This document shows positions 28,406-37,613 of a stretch of 64,000 bases of DNA, piece after piece. The stretch spans positions 1 to 64,000 of the forward strand of contig CALDHM010000005.1 of the NCBI GenBank assembly GCA_937941455.1, in the 5' to 3' direction. The notes beneath the pieces were generated by a model. The model was not told where the DNA came from and did no database searches. It saw only the letters and a list, made by a program, of their open reading frames with translations. The position numbers and the translations under genes are program-made. Within the stretch, counting starts at the first letter, position 1. Every line of letters starts with the position of its first letter. Source of the DNA: an uncultured Pirellulaceae bacterium. Its GTDB lineage: Bacteria; Planctomycetota; Planctomycetia; Pirellulales; Pirellulaceae.

Positions 28406-29278
28406 ATGAATCACGAACCGAAGGTTGTCGACTGGCTCATGCTGTTGTTGCTGGGTTTGATGTGGGGTTCAGGGTTTTTCTTCATCAAGAAATCGGTGGC
28501 CGCCTTTGACCCGGTCCAGATGACCTTCTTGCGGATGACCATTTCCACGCTGTTGTATTTGCCGATGTTCGTCATCCTGTGTCGGCGAATCGATTGGTCG
28601 AAATGGCCTTGGCTGGTTGCCGTCGCGGTCTGTGGTTACGGCATCCCCAATTATTTTTTCGCTCTGGCCGAACAGCATGAGCGAGTTTCTTCGGGAGTTG
28701 CCGGTGTTCTCAACTCATTGGTCCCGCTGTTATCGCTATGCATCGGTGCCCTGTTTTTCGGGACGAAGGCGACCCGCACCAAAATTCTCGGGATCGTCAT
28801 CGGATTGGCCGGTGCGCTGTGGATTGTCGTACTGTCCAAGGGTACTGGAAGTGCGCAGCCGGTCTACGCCGCTCTTTGCGTTTTGGCTGCCGCGATGTAC
28901 GCCGTCAACGCGAATATCATCGGCAGCCACCTGCGGCATTTCCATCCGATTGCGGTCGGAGCCGCCGCGTTTTTCTTATCAGGGCCAATTTATTTTTTCG
29001 GCGTATGGCAGTCCGGCGCGCTGGACTCGATGTGGTCGCCGAGCCACCGGGCATCGCTCGCCGCGATCGTCTACCTTGCCGTGGTAAGCACCGTCATCGC
29101 GAATGTGTTTTACACGTGGCTCGTGCAACGAACGCACCCGGTCTTCGCCACCTCCGTCGCCTATCTATTTCCGATCGTCTCTTTGGCGGTGGGAACGATC
29201 GATAGCGAACCGATCGGCTTGATTCAGCTCGGCGGCGCTGCCTTGATTCTGATCGGACTCTACCTAGCCCGTAAGTGA
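28406..29278 (+). CDS. EamA/DMT-superfamily transporter
   Basis: A 290-residue inner-membrane protein with ten predicted hydrophobic helices in two EamA repeats. The first repeat begins WLMLLLLGLMWGSGFFFIKK and includes FLRMTISTLLYLPMFVI; the second includes YAALCVLAAAMYAVNANIIG, and the C-terminus PIVSLAVGTIDSEPIGLIQL followed by GGAALILIGLYLARK. Members export or import metabolites, often amino acids or nucleotides; no substrate can be named. I chose the ATG at 28406 (MNHEPKVVDWLML) because the upstream in-frame extension to 28328 is hydrophilic and not typical. Confidence 0.88.
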   Translation: MNHEPKVVDWLMLLLLGLMWGSGFFFIKKSVAAFDPVQMTFLRMTISTLLYLPMFVILCRRIDWSKWPWLVAVAVCGYGIPNYFFALAEQHERVSSGVAGVLNSLVPLLSLCIGALFFGTKATRTKILGIVIGLAGALWIVVLSKGTGSAQPVYAALCVLAAAMYAVNANIIGSHLRHFHPIAVGAAAFFLSGPIYFFGVWQSGALDSMWSPSHRASLAAIVYLAVVSTVIANVFYTWLVQRTHPVFATSVAYLFPIVSLAVGTIDSEPIGLIQLGGAALILIGLYLARK

Positions 29279-29361
29279 TCGTGCCTCGCCACGCAGCGGG
29301 CAGTGCGTCTATCCGCTAAAACGATAAACTGCGGCCCCGGCGCCGGGCAAGACGATCGTTG

Positions 29362-30489
29362 CTACGCGTTAGCGAACTCACGCGTATCGATCGTCGTATC
29401 GCGGCTCTGGTGCCGGGCCGACTCAAGTGCAGCGTCCAAGATGATTTGCGTTTGCAGCGAAATTTCCGGCCAGTACGGATCGAGCTTTTTCTGCAATACC
29501 AAACCAGAAAACTCGCGGAACAAGTTCGTCTCCTGAGCCGTCGGATGCATATTGCTGAACTCAGCCGTGTTGTACCGCTCGGCGTAGACCTCCATGTTGA
29601 AATCCCAACCTGTCGGGTTGAAGTCGCAAACGCGCGATTCGAAACTCAAGGCGTTGCCGAAATACGGCAAAACAAAATCATTCACCTGCACGATTCCCTT
29701 GGTGCCGCTGACCACCGCCCATTGTTGATGCCCGGTGATGAAGCTGTTGTAGAACGTCGCGCTGACGCCTCCGTCGAATAAGAGCTCGCCGCTGAACTCG
29801 GTGGGGATCGGGTTGCCCCCCGAGGTGGATGGAACGCTCGACAGAATTCGCCCACGAACGGTGTGGGGCATTTCGCCATGCATGACCCACAAGGCAAATC
29901 GAATCGTGTACCAGCCCAAGTCTCCCAAGCATCCTTGCGGTTCGAGTTCGGCATCGGCGCGGATATTGTTCTGGAAAAATTCCGGAGGTGCGCAGAAGCT
30001 GAATTGCGTTGCGATTCGTTTCAGATCACCCACGACCTTCGGGTCGTCGATTACGCCGCGCATGGCTTGAAGCCGCTGCGTGTGCATGTACATCACACCG
30101 TCCATGAACTGCACGCCATTTTGTTCGCAAGCCGACAGCATGTCGCGGAGATCATCAGCGGTGACCGCGCAGGGCTTCTCGCACAGCACATGTTTTCCGG
30201 CCTCCGCGGCTCGAATTACCCATTCCTTGCGCATGCCCGTGGGCAGAGGAATGTAAACCGCGTCGATTTGCGGATCTTCCAGCAATTCTTGGTAGCTGCC
30301 GTAGGCTCTGGGTGGCGGATCGACCCAGCAACGCCGTTGGTTTTCGGCAATGAAGTGCTCGGCGGACTCGCGTGATCGGCTGGCCACGCCCACCAAGTGA
30401 GCATTGTCGGCATTGCGAATCGCCTGCCAATTTTTGCGGCCAATCGTGGCCGTACTGAGAATTCCCCAACGACAAACGAGAACAGCCAT
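29362..30489 (-). CDS. Gfo/Idh/MocA family NAD(P)-dependent oxidoreductase
   Basis: A 375-residue cytoplasmic enzyme. The N-terminal Rossmann part has RWGILSTATIGRKNW, VGVASRSRESAEHF, DAVYIPLPTGMRKEW and the family signature GKHVLCEKPCAVTADD. The C-terminal domain is beta-rich as in Gfo/Idh dehydrogenases (DLGWYTIRFALWVMHGEMPH near the catalytic region). Substrates are usually sugars or their derivatives such as inositol or aminosugars; this one is not determined. It is divergent from the transaldolase gene (264-base gap). Confidence 0.93.
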   Translation of the reverse strand: MAVLVCRWGILSTATIGRKNWQAIRNADNAHLVGVASRSRESAEHFIAENQRRCWVDPPPRAYGSYQELLEDPQIDAVYIPLPTGMRKEWVIRAAEAGKHVLCEKPCAVTADDLRDMLSACEQNGVQFMDGVMYMHTQRLQAMRGVIDDPKVVGDLKRIATQFSFCAPPEFFQNNIRADAELEPQGCLGDLGWYTIRFALWVMHGEMPHTVRGRILSSVPSTSGGNPIPTEFSGELLFDGGVSATFYNSFITGHQQWAVVSGTKGIVQVNDFVLPYFGNALSFESRVCDFNPTGWDFNMEVYAERYNTAEFSNMHPTAQETNLFREFSGLVLQKKLDPYWPEISLQTQIILDAALESARHQSRDTTIDTREFANA

Positions 30490-30753
30490 GAGCTACCTTT
30501 CGCGATGTTTTGCAGCAATCGAGACCAAATAGGCAAACGTGACCAAAGGAGCCGTCAGTTCCGACTCGGCACCCATTTCCAATGGTTGACACTTATTTTA
30601 GGTCAACTGCGGGCCGTTGGACAGACTCCCCAGCGACTTGGTTGGACACAGCACATCGGGCGGATTCCCATCGCAGGGGTTTTATGTTCGAATATCCTTG
30701 ATGGGAGTGCTGTCCCGATCTCGATCGAATTGTTTAGTAGTCTACGGAAAGCC

Positions 30754-31818
30754 ATGTCACTCGAAACGAAAGCCGGTATCCCTTCGCTGCTCGCCACCGG
30801 AACGAAGCTGTGGCTCGACAGTATCGATCCCGATCTGATCGACGCCTCGATCGCCGTCGGCGTAACGGGAGCGACCTCGAATCCCATCATCATCGCCGAT
30901 CTGCTCAAGTCGGGTCGTTTCGACAACTTGATCTATCAGATTGCCGCTCGCGACTCGGATGATGCTGACATCACTTGGCAACTGACCGATCACTTGGTTT
31001 GCCAGGCGGAGAAAAAGTTTCTGCCGATCTTCGAGCGGACGGATGGCAATGATGGCTACGTCAGTTTCGAAATCGATCCGCTGCTGGAGGACATCCACCA
31101 GCCGCTGCCTCACGCGGAGCGCGTCGAGGCCTACGTGGAGCTGGGCCGGAAGTGGTCCGCTGGGCATCCGAATCGGATGATCAAGGTCCCCGCCACGCCA
31201 GCGGGATTGGAGGCACTCGAGCCGTTGGCTGCCGCTGGAGTACCGCTGAACGTGACCTTGATTTTTTCCTGTTCACAGTACGAGACGGCCCGCGACAACA
31301 TTTGGCGCGGGGCTCAGCGGTTATCGACGCTCGAGCAGTTCAAATCGGTTTACAGCATTTTCGTGTCGCGGATCGACCAGTACACACTCACGCATGCCCC
31401 CAAGCTGTCGTCGGCCGCTCAAGGGATGGTCGGGATTCTCAACGCCCAGCGGATTTGGCGGCTGAATCGAGATTTCTGGTCTCGAACGCCGACACCACTT
31501 CAGCAAGAAATCATCTTTGCCAGCACGGGTACGAAGCAAGCAGCCGATCCGCCTTGGAAATACGTGGCCGCGCTGGCCGGCAGCGACATTCAGACCAATC
31601 CACCCGCGACGAATGACGCCGTCGCCAAATCGGGTGTTGCCTTTACTCGCACGGTCGATCGGCTCCCGGCACAGGAGATCTGTGCCGAGATCGATCGCAT
31701 CGTTGATTTCGAGCAGATGGAGCGGACGCTGATGAGTGAAGGTCTCGAGAAATTCGCGACGCCGCAGAAACAATTGCTCGAATTGATGTCCGCCAAGCGG
31801 GTCGCCTACATCGCGTGA
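30754..31818 (+). CDS. tal: Transaldolase
   Basis: A 354-residue pentose-phosphate enzyme moving a dihydroxyacetone unit between sugar phosphates through a Schiff base. Motifs: GTKLWLDSIDPDLIDASIAV, GVTGATSNPIIIADLL, the active-site Lys in MIKVPATPAGLEAL, and PLNVTLIFSCSQYETA. The ATG at 30754 (MSLETKAGIPSLLATG) was chosen; the frame is open for another 119 codons upstream, but that part is antisense to the divergent oxidoreductase and lacks family similarity. It converges with the protease gene with an 18-base gap. Confidence 0.92.
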   Translation: MSLETKAGIPSLLATGTKLWLDSIDPDLIDASIAVGVTGATSNPIIIADLLKSGRFDNLIYQIAARDSDDADITWQLTDHLVCQAEKKFLPIFERTDGNDGYVSFEIDPLLEDIHQPLPHAERVEAYVELGRKWSAGHPNRMIKVPATPAGLEALEPLAAAGVPLNVTLIFSCSQYETARDNIWRGAQRLSTLEQFKSVYSIFVSRIDQYTLTHAPKLSSAAQGMVGILNAQRIWRLNRDFWSRTPTPLQQEIIFASTGTKQAADPPWKYVAALAGSDIQTNPPATNDAVAKSGVAFTRTVDRLPAQEICAEIDRIVDFEQMERTLMSEGLEKFATPQKQLLELMSAKRVAYIA

Positions 31819-31836
31819 CCGCAGGCGGACACCGTG

Positions 31837-32628
31837 TCACCGATTCAAGCTCGCTGAGTCGCCGTCGGCTTTGACGATTTTGGTTACCCCGCTGGTGCTC
31901 GCTTTCGGCGTTTTGGCCTTTTCCACGAGCGCTTGAATCGGGGTCACGTTCGCGGCCCGTGCTGGCCAAGTCGCATTGAGCGCAGCGCCCGACGAGGTCT
32001 TCACGCCGCCGTCCCACCAGAACCAGCCTCCGGAAATAATCCCGACGACCTCCTGGCGACTGTTGAAGACCGGCCCGCCGGAATCACCGGGCAGCAGCGG
32101 AACGTCGCAAAAGATTTTCGCCTCGGACGACGGCATCGAGGCGACTCCTGAGAAATGCCGCAAGCAGCAGCCCAATTCCGAGCCCCCCCCTAAGCCACAA
32201 AACTCGAGCACGTCCCCATTTTTGACATTGGTCGTGGCCAGCGGTGCCGCTTCGAATCCCTCGGGAATCCACACCCACAAAACGGCGATGTCGGCACTTT
32301 TGTCGAATTCCAGCACGCGGCAGTTCTTCGCTTTGCGCCCGTTGCGGAACATCACCGAGATTTCGCATTTGCCGTTGTCATCCTCGACCACATGATAGGC
32401 CGTCAAACATTGCCCTTTGTAACCCCCATGAATGACCTCCGATTTGTCGACGTGAACAATGACTCCTGTTCCCGTCCCACCGTTGCACATGACTTGTACA
32501 ATCGAATCGTGATGGCTGGCCTTGGCGGTCCATTGCCATAACGTCGTATCCTTGCCAACTTGAGCGCAACAGAAGATCGGCGTAACAACGAGCGTGAACC
32601 AAACCAGTGCCGTTACTCGAACCGTCAT
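31837..32628 (-). CDS. Exported trypsin-like serine protease
   Basis: A 263-residue protein with a signal peptide (TALVWFTLVVTPIFCCAQ). The catalytic triad is visible: His in CLTAYHVVEDD, Asp in KSADIAVLWVW, and Ser in LLPGDSGGPVFNS. Several cysteines (CNGG, QCLTAY, EFCGLGGG, CCLRHF, FCDVP) could form disulfides. There is no PDZ domain, unlike DegP or DegQ. The ATG ending at 32628 follows GGAGGTG at good spacing; an in-frame extension to 32700 lacks this support. A periplasmic or secreted protease is likely; its target is unknown. Confidence 0.88.
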   Translation of the reverse strand: MTVRVTALVWFTLVVTPIFCCAQVGKDTTLWQWTAKASHHDSIVQVMCNGGTGTGVIVHVDKSEVIHGGYKGQCLTAYHVVEDDNGKCEISVMFRNGRKAKNCRVLEFDKSADIAVLWVWIPEGFEAAPLATTNVKNGDVLEFCGLGGGSELGCCLRHFSGVASMPSSEAKIFCDVPLLPGDSGGPVFNSRQEVVGIISGGWFWWDGGVKTSSGAALNATWPARAANVTPIQALVEKAKTPKASTSGVTKIVKADGDSASLNR

Positions 32629-33193
32629 TCTTGCACCTCCTGCGCGAATCCACTTCGCCGCGATTGGGGTTGTGATGAGACGCCGTGGGCAAACGTGCAA
32701 ATGGGACCACTATCGTTGGATCACCAGGCATTTGCATTGCGTTGCCGCGACGCGCTGGACCTACCTGCGGGCTCTCGCGATGTATCCTGAGAATCCTCGA
32801 GTCGCCTGCAGGTGACACCGCCATCCGTGGCGGTTTGTTGGTCTTAATAAAATCTTCGACAAAAAAAAGTCGCAGGATTTAGGAAACCTGATAAAGGAGG
32901 GTGATTTTGTGAAGCTGTAACGGTTGGAACGAACAAACGGCCACGTTTTTGCAAAATTTTTGGGAAAATTCGATGAATCGACGGGGCGAGATTTCTTCGA
33001 CTCTCCGCCCCTCGAGCGTTGGCCCTCACGGCGGGAGAGGGGAGCGGCCTCTTTCGCCGCCAAGCGACACGAGGTGAGGAAGTCGATCCGTCGAGATCCC
33101 CGCAGTAAGGGGGAGCGATATCACGAGCGACGTGGCAATCTCAGGCGGCTGGCCGCCCAAGTGTCGTGATCGGGCCTCGAAAAAAAATTCAAG
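32629..33193. other. Intergenic region with hairpins and an isolated strong ribosome site
   Basis: About 565 bases without a supported gene. On the + strand: hairpin ACCGCC/GGCGGT (32817-32834) followed by TTGTT; an imperfect stem around an A-run (about 32846-32880); and AAAGGAGGGTGA (32893-32904), a near-perfect 16S match, five bases before GTG-AAG-CTG-TAA. No longer frame follows. A G-rich stretch is at 33100-33115. Confidence 0.45.
33180..33193 (-). terminator. selC: T-run after the selenocysteine tRNA
   Basis: Eight consecutive T on the minus strand (33180-33187) lie seven bases after the tRNA discriminator base. No separate strong hairpin precedes it; the tRNA itself supplies structure. 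Confidence 0.4.
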
Positions 33194-33290
33194 CGGAAGT
33201 GAATGGGAATCGAACCCACCGGCCTCACGTTTTACGTAAAGCCCAACGGCTTTGAAGGCCGCGCCGAGCACCAGCTCAAGGAGCACTTCC
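33194..33290 (-). tRNA. selC: Selenocysteine tRNA (anticodon UCA)
   Basis: The minus strand folds as a bacterial tRNA-Sec of 97 bases. The acceptor stem is GGAAGTG with CACTTCC, followed by discriminator G; an eighth pair, typical of tRNA-Sec, would be C with U here and so is mismatched. The D arm has six pairs closing a four-base loop (TTGAGC TGGT GCTCGG). The anticodon loop is CTTCAAA, giving UCA at the anticodon, on a CGGC/GCCG stem. The long variable arm pairs GGCTTTACG with CGTGAGGCC. The T arm is GTGGG TTCGATT CCCAT. CCA is not encoded. A run of eight T follows on the minus strand (33180-33187) and may terminate transcription. No selA, selB or selD is in the window. Confidence 0.9.
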
Positions 33291-34061
33291 CAATTTCAAG
33301 GTGTATCGTGCCGGCTCACCCGCTGAGGCTGGCCCCGGAAACGCCGGAGCAAGAATCGAAATTGCTCGACGTAAGTCCTCAGCACAATCTCCAAATATAA
33401 ACGACCTCTCGTGGCCGTCCAATGACTTGGTCATCGCATGGGGCTTTGTCGACGTCGAATCACCGGAACGGCCGATAGGCGGGGACTGAAACGTACAGCG
33501 GTTATTGTCGGACCTAGTTCCTAGTGGCCAGCGATTTGCTGGCTGGAATGCGAGTACGGATTCCATCGAGGCGGAGCACGCAGGTTCGAATCGGCTTGCA
33601 ACGATTATGCCGGTTGCTGGCGGGATTCGATTGGGGATCCGAGAAAAAAACGGCACTTCGAGGAAGTGTTCGGCCGGAACATGCCCTAGCGTTCTGGTGT
33701 GCACCCCTTGGCTTACGACATCGGAGTTTTAATCCGTGTTTGACGCACATCAACTCGATGACGAGTGGTTGCGACCCGTCCGGAACCGCTTGATTCCACG
33801 GCGGGTATGGCGGGGCACTAGGAGGGCATTGACCATTCACGTATAGTCCGGCAAATGTCAGTTTTTCAAGAAATTCGGAAAATTTTGTCTTTCCGTCGTT
33901 CTCATCGGCTTGTACTGTGGTACACTGACTGCTTGGCTTTATCTGGGATGGGCGTCACTAAGCGGTTTTAAGGGGGGTGTTTGCGGCATAGCCTGATTCC
34001 TACCGCATCGATCATTTCTCAACCGATCATTTTTCAGTTGCAGCAAAGAGGAGTTCGTTTC
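33291..34061. other. Intergenic region without a supported gene
   Basis: About 770 bases between selC and the metalloprotease. Open frames on both strands (for example 33276-33704 minus) overlap the tRNA or lack ribosome sites and motifs. GGTTCGAATC near 33583 looks like a T loop but has no matching tRNA arms. The promoter and leader of the protease gene should lie at about 33900-34060. Confidence 0.5.
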
Positions 34062-35420
34062 ATGCAATCAATTCGCCATTGCGGCAGTTTGTTCGTGGCC
34101 CTGGCCTTGCTTGTCTCAAGTAGCCTCTGGGCGCAACCTGTCGCTCCATCATTGAGTAGCCGTCCCGGGGCAGCCTACACGCTGTATTTGAACTTCACAG
34201 GTTTCCAATTCACAGGGACTTGGGGTAACTCTGGACAAACTCCGGGAACCATGTCCGCCTTTCGAGATAGGACCTCTGGAAGTTTTACGGCGTCTGAGGC
34301 GGCAGAGATCAAAAATATTTGGTCGCGGGTCGCCGAGGCGTATTACATGTACAACATTAATGTGACGACGGTTGACCCCGCGGTCTCTGTCGGCGGATTG
34401 GCACCTTCGAATTATTCCGGTCGCCAACTTTGGTACGACAATACGCCGCGCGTCATGCACGCGGTGATTGGCACTCCATCAAACTCAGGATTTTTCAGTG
34501 GGGCTGGCGGGGTGTCCTACGTAAACGTTTGGCAGAACTCATACTCGGGTACTGGAACGACCAACGGTTTAAAAACCAACTGGACGTTCTCGAATCGGCT
34601 AGGTGGTTACGGTGCGTTCCACAATCAATTTACTGCAGCGACCCACGAGGTCGGACACGCTGCAGGATTGAGCCACCAAGGGGATTACATAGGAGCCACC
34701 CAAGTCAATGAATATTCGACAAATAACGGATCCTCGACTTTGAGGCCAATAATGGGGGTAGGGTACAGCTCGACTCGAAACGCTTGGGCAGTGGGCCGCA
34801 TCAATACCAACACATCGGTAATACAAAATGATGCCTTGCGAATTCGGCAGAATTCCGGAATGGGTGGATTCATTAACGATGGGATCGGACGGAGCATTGC
34901 ACAAGCCACTCCGCTGCAATTGGGCAACGGCCAGATTCTGCCGCTCCTCAATCGAGGGGTTATTGTACCGGCCAGCGATACTAATCCCAATCCGATCGGA
35001 ACCAATAATTACACGAAAGGCTATTTCTCCTTCACCACGTTCGGGGGAGTTAACACGATCACGGTCAATGCTGGTACCCAGTTCATCACGCCTGGCGTTG
35101 CCGATCCACACCGTTCGCTGGATGCCACTCTACGGATTTTAGATAGCCTTGGGAATCAAGTCGCGATTTCGAGTACCTCAAGCCTGAGCGAGACGATTTC
35201 GATCAATTTAGCGCCTGGTCTGTACTACATCGAAGTGTCGAGTGCCGGCGGCAAAAATGCGAGCCTAGGCCCCAGTGGCAACTGGGAGCCGCGTCAGTTT
35301 TACGACATGGGCGCTTATTTCCTGACGGGTACGATATTGGCCGTCCCCGAACCGTCGGGAGCGTGCCTACTGTGTGTGCTAATTTCGAGCGTAATGTTCG
35401 TTCGCCGCCGTGCGAAGTAA
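34062..35420 (+). CDS. Secreted metzincin-like metalloprotease with PEP-CTERM anchor
   Basis: A 452-residue exported protein. The N-terminus is a signal peptide (CGSLFVALALLVSSSLWAQ). The zinc-binding motif HEVGHAAGLSHQGD fits HExxHxxGxxH of metzincins, at about residue 200. The C-terminal 120 residues resemble a beta-sandwich domain of secreted proteases (SLDATLRILDSLGNQVAISS, LAPGLYYIEVSSAG). It ends with a PEP-CTERM sorting signal: VPEPSGACLLCVLISSVMFV followed by RRRAK. Expected at the outer surface after processing by an exosortase. The ATG at 34062 is preceded by AAGAGGAG. Thr, Asn and Ser are common and codons are richer in A/T than in neighbours. A strong terminator follows. Confidence 0.85.
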   Translation: MQSIRHCGSLFVALALLVSSSLWAQPVAPSLSSRPGAAYTLYLNFTGFQFTGTWGNSGQTPGTMSAFRDRTSGSFTASEAAEIKNIWSRVAEAYYMYNINVTTVDPAVSVGGLAPSNYSGRQLWYDNTPRVMHAVIGTPSNSGFFSGAGGVSYVNVWQNSYSGTGTTNGLKTNWTFSNRLGGYGAFHNQFTAATHEVGHAAGLSHQGDYIGATQVNEYSTNNGSSTLRPIMGVGYSSTRNAWAVGRINTNTSVIQNDALRIRQNSGMGGFINDGIGRSIAQATPLQLGNGQILPLLNRGVIVPASDTNPNPIGTNNYTKGYFSFTTFGGVNTITVNAGTQFITPGVADPHRSLDATLRILDSLGNQVAISSTSSLSETISINLAPGLYYIEVSSAGGKNASLGPSGNWEPRQFYDMGAYFLTGTILAVPEPSGACLLCVLISSVMFVRRRAK

Positions 35421-35467
35421 ACACGGCCTACGGAGTTGATCTTGGCCATTGAAAACGGTGTTTAAAC

Positions 35468-35503
35468 CAGGGCAAACCAGAAATGGTTTGCCCTGTTTGT
35501 TTT
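35468..35503 (+). terminator. Rho-independent terminator after the metalloprotease gene
   Basis: A perfect 12-base stem, CAGGGCAAACCA with TGGTTTGCCCTG, closed by the stable tetraloop GAAA and followed by TTTGTTTT. It lies 47 bases after the protease stop. Confidence 0.9.
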
Positions 35504-35750
35504 GACGCTCGTTACCACGCGGTGAATCGGCGGGAATGCAGGTGGACGAGGCAGGTTAACCGTTGCCAAGTCAGGGGGGAACGGGTATCGTATCAGCAGA
35601 TTTTGCAAGTCCAGTCGCTGAGACAAGGCGACGTTTGGCCGGCCACAGCGGCGATGGCCGATTAAGCCTTTTCCCCTCAAACATGACGACAGGGGATTCA
35701 TCGCTAGGGACTTGCGGTTTTGCCACCTTTTTCTGCCGCATCGAGCAAAC

Positions 35751-37010
35751 ATGTCTCAACCCGTTTTCAACGCACTTCCCGAATCGCAGCGGATCGTTAT
35801 AACCGGCATCGGCCTGACGGCTCCCAACGGTAACAGCTTAGGAGAATTTCGCGCGGCTCTGTTGGAGGGGCGGAGCGGGGTTCAACCCTACGAGATCCGC
35901 TATTTTGGCAAGACGATCGCGGGGATCTGCAATTTCGAGGTCACGCGGCACCAATCGAAAAAGGATGCACGGCGTGGGACCCGCGCCGGAAGCATCGGCA
36001 TCTATTGTGCGAACGAGGCACTTCAAAGCAGCGGCATCGACTGGGAAAATACCGACAAGACTCGGGTCGGTGTTTACATCGGTGTAACCGAACACGGGAA
36101 CGTCGAAACGGAAACCGAGATTTACAACATCAAACAGTTCGACTACGACACGAAGTATTGGACGCATCATCACAATCCCCGTACGGTTGCCAATAATCCT
36201 GCGGGCGAAATCGCGCTAAACATGGGAGTTACCGGGCCGCACTATACGATCGGAGCGGCCTGTGCGGCGGGAAACGCCGGGATCGTTCAGGCGGTGCAAA
36301 TGCTGCGATTGGGAGAAGTTGATCTGGCCTTTGCTGGAGGAGTGTCCGAAAGCATTCATACCTTCGGGATCTTTGCTGGATTTGCCAGCCAAGGAGCCTT
36401 GGCCACCCACGAGGACCCGACCAAGGCATCGCGTCCCTTCGACAAGCAGCGAAACGGTATCGTGGTGGCCGAGGGAGGTTGCGTTTACGTCTTGGAGCGG
36501 CTCGACGATGCCCGTCGCCGGGGCGCGTCGATCATCGCGGAAATTGTCGGATATGCGATCAATACGGACGCTACCGATTTCGTGCTGCCCAATGCCGAGC
36601 GGCAGGCCCAATGCATGCAAATGGCCCTGCAACGAGCGGGATTGGCACCGGAACAAATTGACATCGTCAGCACGCATGCAACGGGCACTCCCAACGGCGA
36701 CAGCCTGGAATGTGCGGCGATTCGCGAGGTTTTCGACCATTCGGAAAAAACCTGGATCAATAACGCAAAAAGTTTTATTGGGCATTCAATGGGAGCTGCC
36801 GGTGCATTAGAATTAGCGGGGAATCTTCCGGCCTTCCAAGATCGCGTGGTGCATCCCACGATCAACTTGGACGAGCTGGATCCCGACTGCGCCTTGCGTG
36901 GACTGGTCTACGGCCAGCCGCGCGAGGTGGCGGACGTCACCTACATTTTGAACAATTCATTTGGGATGCTGGGGATCAATTCGGCGCTGATCGTCAAGCG
37001 GTTCAGCTGA
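35751..37010 (+). CDS. Beta-ketoacyl-ACP synthase (KAS II/FabF-like)
   Basis: A 419-residue thiolase-fold condensing enzyme that joins an acyl chain to malonyl-ACP. The active-site Cys is in TIGAACAAGNAG, and the two catalytic His in STHATGTPNGDS and SFIGHSMGAAGALEL. The N-terminus IVITGIGLTAPNGNSLGEFR is typical of FabF. Unusual for housekeeping FabF are the long stretch YNIKQFDYDTKYWTHHHNPR and the direct link to an ACP and an FAD enzyme, which point to a specialised pathway. The ATG at 35751 (MSQPVFNALPESQRI) was chosen; the frame is open 13 codons further upstream. The ACP gene starts 49 bases downstream. Confidence 0.9.
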   Translation: MSQPVFNALPESQRIVITGIGLTAPNGNSLGEFRAALLEGRSGVQPYEIRYFGKTIAGICNFEVTRHQSKKDARRGTRAGSIGIYCANEALQSSGIDWENTDKTRVGVYIGVTEHGNVETETEIYNIKQFDYDTKYWTHHHNPRTVANNPAGEIALNMGVTGPHYTIGAACAAGNAGIVQAVQMLRLGEVDLAFAGGVSESIHTFGIFAGFASQGALATHEDPTKASRPFDKQRNGIVVAEGGCVYVLERLDDARRRGASIIAEIVGYAINTDATDFVLPNAERQAQCMQMALQRAGLAPEQIDIVSTHATGTPNGDSLECAAIREVFDHSEKTWINNAKSFIGHSMGAAGALELAGNLPAFQDRVVHPTINLDELDPDCALRGLVYGQPREVADVTYILNNSFGMLGINSALIVKRFS

Positions 37011-37059
37011 TCCACAGCCCCCCGAACTACGGTTTATCAGCTAAGGAGTTGGCTTGCCA

Positions 37060-37317
37060 ATGGCACCCGAAGAAATTCGCCAAGCAATCATCGAAATCCT
37101 CGAAGACATCGCCCCCGATGAAGATCTGTCCAATCTGGACGACAGCGTCAGTTTCCGCGAGCAAATGGAACTGGACAGCATGGATTTCCTGGACATCGTG
37201 ATGGAATTGCGGAAGCGGTACCGCGTGCAGGTTCCGGAAGAGGATTATCCCCAGTTGGCTTCGATGGATTCCACGGTGAAGTACCTCGAGCCGAAAATGG
37301 TGAACGTGGCGGTGTAA
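37060..37317 (+). CDS. Acyl carrier protein
   Basis: An 85-residue acidic ACP. The phosphopantetheine Ser is in MELDSMDFLDIVMEL, where the usual DSL is DSM. Helices match the ACP fold (MAPEEIRQAIIEILEDIAPD and EELRKRY-like MELRKRYRVQVPEEDY). AAGGAG (37043-37048) could serve the ATG at 37060 (11-base gap) or an in-frame TTG at 37054 (five-base gap); I give the ATG. It sits between the condensing enzyme and the FAD enzyme, so it probably carries the chain they act on. Confidence 0.88.
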   Translation: MAPEEIRQAIIEILEDIAPDEDLSNLDDSVSFREQMELDSMDFLDIVMELRKRYRVQVPEEDYPQLASMDSTVKYLEPKMVNVAV

Positions 37318-37613
37318 GGTCCAGCGCGGCCTTCCCCGACACGAAAGGCGCGACCCGAAACGGTGCCAAAACGAAAGAATAGCGTTCTGCCGCTGCGCGG
37401 TCATCCCGACGTTGAACCGTTGCGGGCTCGTCTGGTCGCATGCCAACAGTGAGCATCCCCCCGCTGACAGGCGGCACAACGTTTTGGCGGCGGGAGAAAA
37501 ATGCGAGCGCATCACTCACCGCTCGGAGCTAATCGCGTCGCTTGTCCCGCGTCGAATTCGGTGCGATGACGTTCGCCGCCTTTTTGAGCTGTGGTACGAT
37601 GCCAAGGGGCAAC

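Noticed and set aside
33560-33610. T-loop-like GGTTCGAATC suggesting a second tRNA
   Set aside because: The flanking stem does not close and no D or anticodon arm can be drawn around it.
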